From contig JAPLUI010000096.1 in NCBI GenBank assembly GCA_026397725.1, positions 1-52,446 of the forward strand: 52,446 nt of DNA. The letters are read 5' to 3'. Positions 35,161 to 45,200 of the stretch are shown one piece after another. The position numbers and the translations under genes are program-made. Under the pieces are notes generated by a model that was not told where the DNA came from, ran no database searches, and saw nothing but the letters and a program-made list of their open reading frames with translations. Source of the stretch: Verrucomicrobiota bacterium. GTDB lineage: Bacteria; Verrucomicrobiota; Verrucomicrobiia; Verrucomicrobiales; Akkermansiaceae. Numbering within the stretch: position 1 is the stretch's first letter; every line of letters begins with the position of its first letter.

Positions 35161-38100
35161 ATGAAACTCACAACGACACGACACATGAGCAAGCCCGCGC
35201 AGTTCGCGGGAATGAAGCATCCGGGAATCCGGTTGACCCTCCTTGGTTTGCTGCTTCCCGCCATCACTCCGCTGCACGGGGCGGAGCAGGCATTGCCCAC
35301 CGGCCGTGGCGGGGCGATCCTGACAGAGCCAGTTCCGTTAGACGGCAGGGACTGGCTGTTAGCCACCGACCCGAGAAACGAGGGGCGCGAGCAGAAGTGG
35401 CCCGACGCGCCGGTTCCTGATGCGAAGCCAACGAAGGTGCCGTGGATCATCCAGGACGCGTTCCCCGGCTACCACGGCGTGGCGTGGTATTGGCACGAGT
35501 TCGAAGCGCCGGCCAATCCGCATGCGGGCGGGCGGCATCTGCTGCGGTTCTGGGCGGTGGATTATCTGGCGGAAGTCTGGCTGAACGGTGCCCGCGTCGG
35601 CGGGCACGAGGGCGGCGAAACGCCGTTTGTGTTAGACGTGACCGACTCCATCCGCGCCGGCGTGAAGAACCTGCTGGCGGTGCGCGTGCTCAACCCGAGC
35701 CACGAGCGGATTGATGGCATCGTGCTCAATGAAACGCCGAAGCAGGCCCGGGTGATTCCTTACAACGCGGGCGCGGCATACAACCACGGCGGCATCACCG
35801 GTTCGGTGGAGTTGTTAGCCACCCCGGCGGTGCGGGTGGAGGATCTCTTCGCGCATGCCGACCCGAAGACGGGCACGATCAGGATTCAGGCCAACGTGCG
35901 CAATGCGTCTAACAAGAATGCGCGAGGCCGCCTGGAGTTCACCGTTGCGCCGGCGGCGAGCGGCGAGACGCTGCGCGGGGCGGCCCTCGAGCGGGAACTG
36001 CCGCCGGGCGACACGCGGGTCGAGGCCGAGGTGAAGCTCGATCAACCGCGCTGGTGGGAACTGAACGATCCGTTTCTCTATCGAGTCACCGCACGCCTAG
36101 GCGACGATGAGCGCTCGGTGCGTTGCGGTTTCCGTGACTTCCGCTTCGAGAATGGCTATTTCTGCCTCAATGACCGGCGCATCTTCCTGCGTTCGACACA
36201 CACCTGCAATCACTTTCCCGTCGGCCTGAAGCTGCCGCCTGATCCCGACATGGCCCGGCGCGATTTGTTAGACCTCAAGGTGATGGGTTTCAACATGATC
36301 CGCTTTATATGGGGCGGCGCGGAGCGTTATCAACTCGACCTGTGCGACGAGATCGGGCTGATGGTTTATGAGGAATCGTTCGCATCGTGGCCGATGCAGG
36401 ACTCGCCGCAACTGGCCGAGCGCTGGGAACGCTCGATCTCCGAGTTGATCCGCCGCGACCGCAATCATCCGAGCGTGGTGATCTGGGGTCTGCTCAACGA
36501 GGTCAAGGCCACGCCGCATTTCTGGCTTGCGGCGGACTCGCTGCCGCTGGTCCGCAAGCTCGACCCGACACGCATGGTGTTTCTCAACAGCGGCCGCTAT
36601 GATGAGACGGGCGGGAGAGATGCGGGTGACGAAGTATTCTCGAAACTCGACCTCTGGCGCAGCCCGGCCGACCGCGAACCGTGGGCTGCGCGCAACCCTT
36701 CCGACCAACCGGTCCCCACGCCGTTCGACTTCACCTGGCCACCGCGGCAGGTGGCGTTGCATCCGGGGCCGCAGGGCCAATACAGCGTCGTCCGCTGGAC
36801 GGCACCGGCCGAGGGTCGCTATCAACTCGCCGCCGGGTTCGACGGCTTGGCCAAGGCCACGACCGACGTGCATGTCCTCCATAACGGCCGGTCGCGGTTT
36901 GACGCGCAACTTAACATCGGCGGCAGCCCTAACAAAGCCACACACACGGGCGAATTGGCACTGGCGAAGGATGACACCATTGATTTCGTGGTCGGCTGGG
37001 GGAACGGGTACTACGGCAGCGACAGCACGGCGCTGACGGCGACGATCCAATCCGCCGCAGGCCGCGTGTTCGACTTGGCTGCGGAGTTTCCCCGCGGGCA
37101 GAATCCCGCCGGGCCATGGTCGTGCGGTTGGCTCGCGCCGGGCGAAAAGCCCAACACGGCCACCTTCACCCGCTATGTGGAATTGAAAGTCAGACTGCGA
37201 CGTGCGGGCACCCTTGCCAATCCGGGCTCGGTCGAGTGGGAGGATCCCGTGTCCGACGAGCACCGCTACCCGCGCGTGCCGCACACGGCGGGCACGGTTC
37301 AGGAGTTGCGCAAGGCGGGCGGAGGCACACCTCTGTTGCCGGGCATCGCAGGCGCGACGGTGAACTCCAAGCGCCCATGCACATTTCTGTCCGAATACGG
37401 GATCGGCAGTGCGGTGGACCTCTGGCGCACGACGCGCCACTTCGAGCGGCTCGGCAAGACGGAGGGTGAGGGCGCGCGGTTCTATCGGGACAAGTTGGAC
37501 CGCTATCTGGCAGACTGGAAACTGTGGAAGCTCGACGAGATCTATCCGCGGCCGGAGGATTTCTTCGCCGAAAGCCAGCGCAAGATGGCCGGCCAGCGCA
37601 CGCTCGGTCTCAATGCGATTCGCGCCAACCCGAACCTCGTCGGCTACAGCCTGACCGGCATGAACGACCACGTCAGTTGCGGTGAGGGTCTAACCACCAC
37701 GTTCCGCGAACTGAAACCCGGCACGGTGGACGCGATGTTCGAGGGTCTCGCGCCATTGCGGCTGTGCCTGTTCGCTGAGCCGGTGAACGTCTATCGCGGC
37801 ACGCGTGTCCGCTGCGAGGCGATGCTGGCCAACGAAGACGCGCTCGCACCCGGCGAGTATCCGGTCAATCTGCTGGTGGTCGGCCCGCAGAACCAGCGCA
37901 TCTTCGAGCAGACCGTGAATGTGACCGTGAAGAAGGATGACGCCTTCGCCATTCCCGTTTCCGCAGACGACGTGGTTGTGAACGGTCCGTCGGGAAGATA
38001 CCGGTTCCTGGCTTCGTTCGAGCGGGGGGGTGCGGCGACGGGTGGCGAGACGGAGTTTTTCGTTGCTGACCCGGCGGAGATGCCAGTGGTCAAAACCGAG

Positions 38101-38703
38101 GTCGTGCTGGCTGGCGAAGACGCCGGGTTGTCGCAGTGGCTCGGCGATCACGGCATTCGTTGCCGGACTCTAACATCCGCCGGCGAGGCGTCGCAGCGCG
38201 AGGTGATCCTCGTTTCCAAGACGCCGCCTGCGGTGCCGGCGTTCGAGGAACTGTGGCGGCGGGTGCAGCGCGGAGCGACGGCCATCTTCCTGGTGCCGGA
38301 GGTGCTCAAAAATGGCGATCATCCGTTCGGCTGGTTGCCGCTGGCGAACCAGGGATCGGGTACTTACTTGGATATGTGGGGCGGGCTATATTTGAAGGAC
38401 GAGTGGGCCAAGCGTCACCCTGTTTTTGACGGCCTGCCGAGCGGCGGGCTGATGGATTACACGTTCTACCGCGAGATCATTCCCGGCTTGGTGCTGGCAG
38501 GTCAGGATCCGCCCGCCGAAGCCGTGGCTGGCGCGATCAAAGCCTCGCAGGATTACTCGTCAGGTTTGATGCTGGCGGTTTTCCAATCCGGTAGCGGGCG
38601 GTTCATCCTGAATACCCTGTTGATCCGCGAGAACCTCGGCACTCATCCCGTGGCCGAGCGGCTGTTGCGCAATCTGTTGAACTATGCAGGCGATGGCAAA
38701 TAG
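35161..38703 (+). CDS. Secreted GH2-family glycosidase, paralog C
   Basis: A 1180-residue protein. In-frame ATGs at 35161, 35185 and 35212 are possible; 35212 (MKHPGIRLTLLGLLLPA) matches the signal peptide of paralog B. After the signal the sequence follows paralog A closely through the jelly roll, Ig domain, barrel (WGLLNEV acid/base, TFLSEYGIGS nucleophile), the inserted beta-sandwich (YSVVRWTAPAEGRYQLAAGF, DTIDFVVGWGNGYYG) and the amidotransferase-like C-terminus (HPVFDGLPSGGLMDYTF). Paralog C has an extra ~17 residues (PLLPGIAGATVNSKRPC) before the nucleophile motif. So it joins a B-like signal region to an A-like body, which suggests recombination among the three copies. Last intact gene of the + strand cluster. 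Confidence 0.85.
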   Translation: MKLTTTRHMSKPAQFAGMKHPGIRLTLLGLLLPAITPLHGAEQALPTGRGGAILTEPVPLDGRDWLLATDPRNEGREQKWPDAPVPDAKPTKVPWIIQDAFPGYHGVAWYWHEFEAPANPHAGGRHLLRFWAVDYLAEVWLNGARVGGHEGGETPFVLDVTDSIRAGVKNLLAVRVLNPSHERIDGIVLNETPKQARVIPYNAGAAYNHGGITGSVELLATPAVRVEDLFAHADPKTGTIRIQANVRNASNKNARGRLEFTVAPAASGETLRGAALERELPPGDTRVEAEVKLDQPRWWELNDPFLYRVTARLGDDERSVRCGFRDFRFENGYFCLNDRRIFLRSTHTCNHFPVGLKLPPDPDMARRDLLDLKVMGFNMIRFIWGGAERYQLDLCDEIGLMVYEESFASWPMQDSPQLAERWERSISELIRRDRNHPSVVIWGLLNEVKATPHFWLAADSLPLVRKLDPTRMVFLNSGRYDETGGRDAGDEVFSKLDLWRSPADREPWAARNPSDQPVPTPFDFTWPPRQVALHPGPQGQYSVVRWTAPAEGRYQLAAGFDGLAKATTDVHVLHNGRSRFDAQLNIGGSPNKATHTGELALAKDDTIDFVVGWGNGYYGSDSTALTATIQSAAGRVFDLAAEFPRGQNPAGPWSCGWLAPGEKPNTATFTRYVELKVRLRRAGTLANPGSVEWEDPVSDEHRYPRVPHTAGTVQELRKAGGGTPLLPGIAGATVNSKRPCTFLSEYGIGSAVDLWRTTRHFERLGKTEGEGARFYRDKLDRYLADWKLWKLDEIYPRPEDFFAESQRKMAGQRTLGLNAIRANPNLVGYSLTGMNDHVSCGEGLTTTFRELKPGTVDAMFEGLAPLRLCLFAEPVNVYRGTRVRCEAMLANEDALAPGEYPVNLLVVGPQNQRIFEQTVNVTVKKDDAFAIPVSADDVVVNGPSGRYRFLASFERGGAATGGETEFFVADPAEMPVVKTEVVLAGEDAGLSQWLGDHGIRCRTLTSAGEASQREVILVSKTPPAVPAFEELWRRVQRGATAIFLVPEVLKNGDHPFGWLPLANQGSGTYLDMWGGLYLKDEWAKRHPVFDGLPSGGLMDYTFYREIIPGLVLAGQDPPAEAVAGAIKASQDYSSGLMLAVFQSGSGRFILNTLLIRENLGTHPVAERLLRNLLNYAGDGK

Positions 38704-39060
38704 AACCATTGCGTTGCCCTGGTGATTCCAACGAGCAGCATGTTCTTCCGTCGCGAAAGGCGGGCGACTGCCGGGAAAACAAGTAGCCCAGAATCAGGCA
38801 GGCCACGCCGTCGGCGCAGGTGGCGGCGGAGGCCGCATGCACCAACCCGGCGTCCGGGCGTCATTGGCGTGGAGCGAGACCGTCACGCCCTGCCGGGCGA
38901 TGGGCAGGGCGCGGGCTTGACTCGGCGCATTGCTGCCGGGCGAGGCCCGAGCGCATTTTCCTGCTAGCCGAGATGCCGGAGGACGTCCCGGTGATTCTGG
39001 ATGCCAAGCGCAGCGACATCGGCGAGACGCCGCAATACTACGCGCAGGGGAAATTCAGCA
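38690..39060. pseudogene. Gene debris: pyrF and helicase fragments
   Basis: The 534 bases between the GH2 gene and the protease hold no intact gene. On the + strand, 38958-39050 encodes AEMPEDVPVILDAKRSDIG and ETPQYYAQ, the DAKRxDIG active-site segment of orotidine 5'-phosphate decarboxylase (pyrF). On the - strand, about 38690-38755 encodes KNMLLVGITRATQWFYL, like the C-terminal VGITRA motif of UvrD-type helicases. Both are short pieces cut from longer genes. The rest of the interval to 39237 shows nothing else except the degenerate leader copy at 39069-39150. Confidence 0.55.
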
Positions 39061-39068
39061 GGCGAAAT

Positions 39069-39150
39069 GATTGCTAGGAAATTGCTTTGGGAGTGAAGGT
39101 CGTTGAAAGAGCCAGCGGTCGGACCGGAGGGCGGGGAACAAGGGGGGTGG
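39069..39150 (-). repeat. Shared leader element, copy 1 (degenerate)
   Basis: On the - strand it reads AAAGCAATTTCCTAGCAATC, matching the start-proximal end of the leaders at 45526, 47455, 50409 and 51177; the distal part (GGACCGGAGGGCGGGGAAC on +) is only partly conserved. Where the other copies have a start codon this one reads ATTTCG, and pyrF debris follows, so the associated gene has been lost. Confidence 0.6.
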
Positions 39151-39237
39151 CACATGTTAGATCCGGCCCGTGGTGGTCTGCTAGATGGGCTTGATTCCGG
39201 TACCTTGGCAGGGACCGGACACCTTGACCGGCCACCC

Positions 39238-42200
39238 TCAGGGTATGGCAACCGCGATGCGGTAAAAGGCCCGAGGGCGTGAAGGCGGTTTTGCGACCGT
39301 GGCAAATGTCAGACCGGCCTCGGCCGTGATCGCGGGACAGGCCTCCACCCACTGCCCGGCAGCCAAGGTCTCCGCTACCTCAACCCGATAGGTCCGCCCC
39401 GGGACTGACGACCAACTGAGTCGCACCAGTTCGCCTGCCAGGTTCTCGATTGACTTCAGCGCAAACACCGCGCCGGTATCAAGCGGCGAGGTTCCCGCAA
39501 TCACTTCCTGCCCATCATTCTGGCCGTCCCCATCGGAATCTGCCAGGGCCGGGTTCGTATGATGGATTTCGGTTTCCACGGTATTGATGAGTCCGTCGTG
39601 ATCCTGGTCGAACACCTCGAGCGCGGCGTCCTCCACGGCCGCCACGCGGGCCTCATCGAATTGCACCTTGGTCACTGTCAAGCCGACAGGCGGCCCACTG
39701 AAACCAAGTTCCAACATGACCCCCTCACCTGAGACCGGGAGCGCGCTGGCTCCGGCAATGCGGGCGCTGCCTGCGACCGGTGAATGAAACGCCACCGTAT
39801 GATTCGAACCGAGAGCGCCCGCCCGTACCTTGGTCAGCGTCAGTGCGGGGTCATAGGAAACGGACAGGTCCAGCCCGTAGATCGCGGGTTGGGTCGATTT
39901 TACCAGCAACCATGCCGTGTTCCGGTTCGGGGTGTTGATTCCGTCATGGATCAAGGCATAGGCCGCAGCCCCTGACTGGAGGACAGGCGACGCGGGCGCG
40001 GCCGACGGACTCCAATTGCCCGAAACGTCGCCCAACAACACCGCCGTGAAATCCTGGCCTGTTAGATTGGCGTTGAGCAGGCTGTAGGTCCGTTGCTCCG
40101 GCACGAAATCCCAGACCCGGCCGGCCCCGGGGAATGGCACCTGGATCAGGCCAACCGCCTGTTCCAGGATATAGGAAGCATCCATCGCGGAGACGGTCCC
40201 GTTGCGGTTGACGTCCGCCGCGCGGGTTTCATCGGCTGATAGGCTGATCAAGCCCGCCGCCTTTTGCAGCACCAACGACGCGTCAAACGCGGTGATCCCG
40301 TTCGCCTCGTTGGCCTTGGCCGGGGTCAGCAGATAGCTCCCGGTCGGAATGCTTGTTAGGGCGAAGGCCCCGTCAGAACCGGTGGTCGCCGGAAAGGTGC
40401 CGACCCCCGCCAGCGACAACGCCACACCCGGCACCGCAGTGCCGCCATTGAAGTAACGCACATTGCCCGCCAGATCGAAGAAGCCGTTCACCGTGAACAA
40501 TCCGTCGCTGCGTGCAGCGGTCATCGCGCCGTCGTTGAGCGACACGCTTTCGATCACCAACGGCGTCGAGGTCGGCGGACTGCCTATGACATTGAAACGC
40601 AGCACCACCAGGGATCCGCTGCCGCTCACGGCACTCGCATTGGCCAACGACAAAACCGCGCGGCCAGCGGCGCCGAGGTTGGATGCCAGCGCCCAACCGG
40701 TGGTGACCGTGCCGACGCGGGCACTGACGACCGACAGCACCGCCGGATTCCAGGTGATCGCCAGATCCATCCCGCGCAGCCCCACCAAGTTAGAAGCCGA
40801 CACCGCCAGGTCCACCTGGCTGCCGAAGTTGCCAGAGGTGTTAGGCATCGACACCACCACCCCGGTCTCCTCGAAGCGAAACGCGTTCAGCAAGGTGCTC
40901 TCCGTGGCGTCGGGATTCACCACCTTGACATCCACCAAGGCCGGGAAATGGGCGGGCGTCACACATGACAATTGGCCCGCGCTGAGCAACTGGATATCGC
41001 TGGCCAGCACTCCGCCAAACAACACGGAGATCCCGGGTTCAAACAACATCCCGCTCAAGGTGACCGCAGTGCCACCCGTCGCCGGACCGTGGCTCGGGGT
41101 CACCGATGACAGGGTCGGCGCGTTGCTCACCGTCACCTGATGCGGCAATACCGGCGTGCCGCTGAAGGCTTCGCTGATGCCGTCCGTTGCCACCAGATAA
41201 TACTCCAGGCCCGGGGCCACCACCGCCGAACCGGGAATCGTCACCGACCAGTTGTTTCCTGTTAGGTTGGCTGCGGCCATCGCCGTGTAGTCTCCCGCGC
41301 TGCCCAAGGCCCGGTAATGGACCGTGACGGCCGTCACCCGCAGGTTGTCGGTTGCGGTGGCGGTGACCCGCATGCCGCGCGCCGGTGCTGCGGTCGTGAC
41401 CGGCACATGCGTGATCGTCGGCACAATCGTGTCGATCGCCGCCGCCATCGCCACGTTGGAGAAATCGCTCTCCTGGAAGTCCGTGCTCAATACGCTGAAC
41501 TTGTAATACATCGGCACTGCCGGGGCGACGGCGAGATCGGTATAATTCTCGGATCCCGGCGGAATCACGGTGGCGTTCAGTTTCTCCCAGGGACCGGTGG
41601 CGCTGGTGGCCCGATAGAGGTTGTAGCCCGCCAGCAAATCGAAATCGTCCTGCTGCCATTGCAGGTGAATCGCCCCTTCCTGGCCGTTGGCTTGTAGCGT
41701 CATGGCCGCCACTTCCATCGAGCGTACCTCGAAGCGGAAGCGCCCGATGTCATAGCCGGAGACCAACCACGGATCATCGGCGGCAACCGCATCCGAGATG
41801 CGCATTAGGTGATAGCCGTCGCCGCTCATCGGCGTGATCCACGCCGAGCCCTGCCAGGTCCGCGGGTTCAGCCAACCGCTGGCAATCGGTTGGAAATCCC
41901 CATCCCGCGCCGTGACCTGGAAGTCGGTGTAAGGCGAACTCGGCCCAAAGGTCACAAACGGCTCGACCGTCACGTCCATGTCCCGGTTGAAGGTCACGGT
42001 GAAATCGGCGCGTTCGGTCCCCAACTTCGGCACTGATTCCGCCGGGACACCGTTGATGAGCACCTGCTCGACGAAGGGATAGGTGGTGGTGTAGCCGTGC
42101 GCTGGGGCTGGCTTGTAATCGACACGCGGACTGCCGAAGTTGTCGTAGTAATCCACGATCATGTGGTCGATCAAGGTCGTGGAAGTGGTGCCCCAGTAGT

Positions 42201-45200
42201 TGAAGTTCATTGCGGAATAGTTGCCGCTTTGCCCCCGGACGCGCATCCAGGTGTTGACATTCGGATCCCAATACTTGCTCAGAAATGCGTTGTTGATGAT
42301 ATCACCCCGCATGCGCGGGCGTACAAAATTAAGCACATTGCCGTTGGCAACCTCGGCGTTGAGTTGTGCCGCCGTCCAAGTGCCTGGGAGTTTTAGGATG
42401 AACGCTGGGCCTCCAGAGTAATAAGCATTAATTCGATAAGCGCTTACAACCCCGGTAAGGTTTTGCCATAGTCCAAGCAAAGACTCCGGCGGCGGCCAAC
42501 CGAGGCCCCACTGATTTGCCAATGTCACCACAGAAATGTTGTTCAAAGCCGCGGCGACTGGAAAACCAGGTTTCCAATTCACGTAAGTCAACGGTGTTTC
42601 GTCCAGCCAGTGGAATTCACCTGGACTGCCTTCATCAGTCAAGCCAATACAATAGACTTGTACTCCAGGCATGGTTGACTCGAAAAGGTAGCTTTGAAGA
42701 AAGGTTTGTTCCTCTTGGTTGGCAATGCTGGTGATGTGGCCGCCGAAGTATTGCGCAATCATCTCCGCTTGCTGCATTTGATTGCTGTATTCAGCCGGTA
42801 ACGTCACATAAGTAAACCCATTCTGCGTCACGGCATGCCCCATGCCAACCTTGTCGCCAGAAGGGTCTGTATGATATTGGCTACAGAACGGGGGGATTCC
42901 ACCAAAGAAAGCCGTTTCGATGCCCGCAGGCGAGATAATGCTCATCGGGCGGTTGTTTTCATTGTCCTGTAGAAACGTGCAATTCGAGATGCGGGGGATA
43001 CTACCGCCTGGACCAACAGGATTCATCCATAACGAGTCAAACAGGCAGCACTCGAACAATGAAGCCCATATTCCGCCCCCTCGCAGCCTGTGGAAAACAC
43101 TGTTCTTAATCTGCTCGGCACCAACGGCAGCCCCACCCCCAAAATCCGCATCGAAGTAGCAGTGATCGATGACACGGAAGCCGTCGAGGCCTGCGGCCCG
43201 GACCCTGGCGTATGACATATCTGCAGTTCCGCCTTGGACGCCAATACCCACGCCTTGTCCACCGACCAGATAGGACGGAAACATCGCCACCGGTTGCTCG
43301 CAGGTGCCTTCGATGCACAGGTTGCCGCGCACGATCATGCTGCCCGTTTGTGGTCCGGGATTGTAAGGGTCGTCGCTGATGGCACCCCACTGGATCTGGG
43401 TGCCCGGCATGACCGTTAGAGTCGCGCCCGGTTCGATCAGGACAGGACCGCCGACGATCCAGTACTCATCCGCCGTGAGTACCATGTCGGAGCTGATCAC
43501 GGTAGGCAGATTCTTGCCGCGCTGGACAGTGAAATTGAAGCGATTCACCCGCGTAAATGGAGTGGTATTGCCTGGATCCCATCCATCCAGAAAGGTGAAG
43601 GTGATCTCAAACGGTATGACGTGGTCATTGGGACAGTCGCTGGAAACTTGGAAGACAAATGGACGTTCCACTCCGGTGATGACCCCGCTCGCGTTGTAGA
43701 TGAAGCCGTTGTCGGTCGTATTGAACGGCCCGATGTTGCCGAAATTGACGGTATCGGTCATGTAACTGACGTAAGGATCATCAAACACGGCTCCCTGGGC
43801 GCGTGCCCGCAGCGTAGCCACCACATTCTTGGCCTCGCCGGACCGGTTGATCGCCTCGATCGCCAGATGAATGGTTTCGCCGGAGTCAACCCGTCCGTCG
43901 GCATCATTGCGCGAGTTGATGGCCTTGTCATCGAACAGCCATGTGTCTAGCAACACCACCCCCGGCTGCGGTAGCTCCGTGACAGCTTTGTAGGCATCCA
44001 CGACCGGGCTCCCACTGTTCGTCAATCCACCCATCAGGAAGCGTGAGGAATAGATGTCGCGCTGCCACCAGTAGGACCGCATCAGGGCGGCAAGCCCTGA
44101 AACGATGGGCGCGGCCATGGACGTGCCACTCCAAGCAGCATATTGGTTGCCCGGCAGCGTGCTGAGAATGCCCTCGCCAGGCGCAGCCAAGTCATACCCA
44201 TAGTTAGAGAACCAAGTCTTTTTGCCCAGAGGGTCGGATGCCATGACGCCATGCACGAACGGCAACGCCGCCGGATAGCACGGATTTGTCCCCGCATTCA
44301 GGTTGTCGTTGCCGGCTGCCGCCACCAGCACGGCCTGATGCAACGCCATGGCCAACGTATCCTCCACGATTTGGGATCGTTGGTAGCCGCCGAAACTCAT
44401 GTTGATGACTTCGGCCCCATTGTCCACGGCGTAGAGCACGGCCTCGGAGATGTCAGTGGTGGTGAGGGCACCCGAGTATTGAGCCGCGCGGATCGGCATG
44501 ATCTGCACGTTAAACGCCAAACCGACGCCACCTTTCAGGTTGAAGGCAGTGGCCGCAATAATACCGGCCACATGGGTTCCGTGGCCATGCAGGTCGATCG
44601 GGTCGCCGGAATGGCTGCGGGAATCAGAGGTGACGCTACAACCGTGGATGTCGTCGATGAAACCGTTGGCGTCGTCATCGATGCCGTTGCCGGGGATCTC
44701 TCGTGTGTTCGTCCAGATATTGCCGACGAGTTCCTCGTGGTTGTAATCCACACCCGTGTCAATCACAGCTACCAGCGTGTCCCGTCTTCCACCCACGGGA
44801 GTTCCTTGCACTTTGAGATAATTCCAGGCAGCCTGGGACTTGACGGCGGTGTGGTGCCACTGTTGCGGCATCATCGGATCGGTCGTGCCATCCGGCAGCC
44901 CGGTGATCGGCGGGTCGATGTCGCTCAACCTGTATTGATAGACCGGTTCGGCGGACTCCACGCCGGGGTTGGCCTTGAAATCGGCGAGCGCCTTTGCCAC
45001 ATCGGCGCCGGCGGGCAGTTGCAGGCGGCACCAGCGGAACAGGGCCTCGCGTTTCGCCGTCTGTGAAGCCGGGTCCGCGAGGGCGGCTGCGACCTCCGCT
45101 GGCGGGAGCTGCTTGGCGCGGCCGAAGACGGGGAGCACCGAAGTAACTGCGTGCTTGGTCAGGAGGGCGGACAGTTCGGTTGCCGCAGGCAGGCCATGGC

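Noticed and set aside
36268..37671. Long open frame (467 codons) on the minus strand over GH2 paralog C, also present over paralog A
   Set aside because: Antisense to conserved GH2 sequence; its presence in both copies follows from their DNA similarity.
2170..38703. A SusC/SusD-type polysaccharide utilisation locus
   Set aside because: No TonB-dependent receptor or SusD-like lipoprotein is present in the window; the cluster consists of exported enzymes and accessory proteins.
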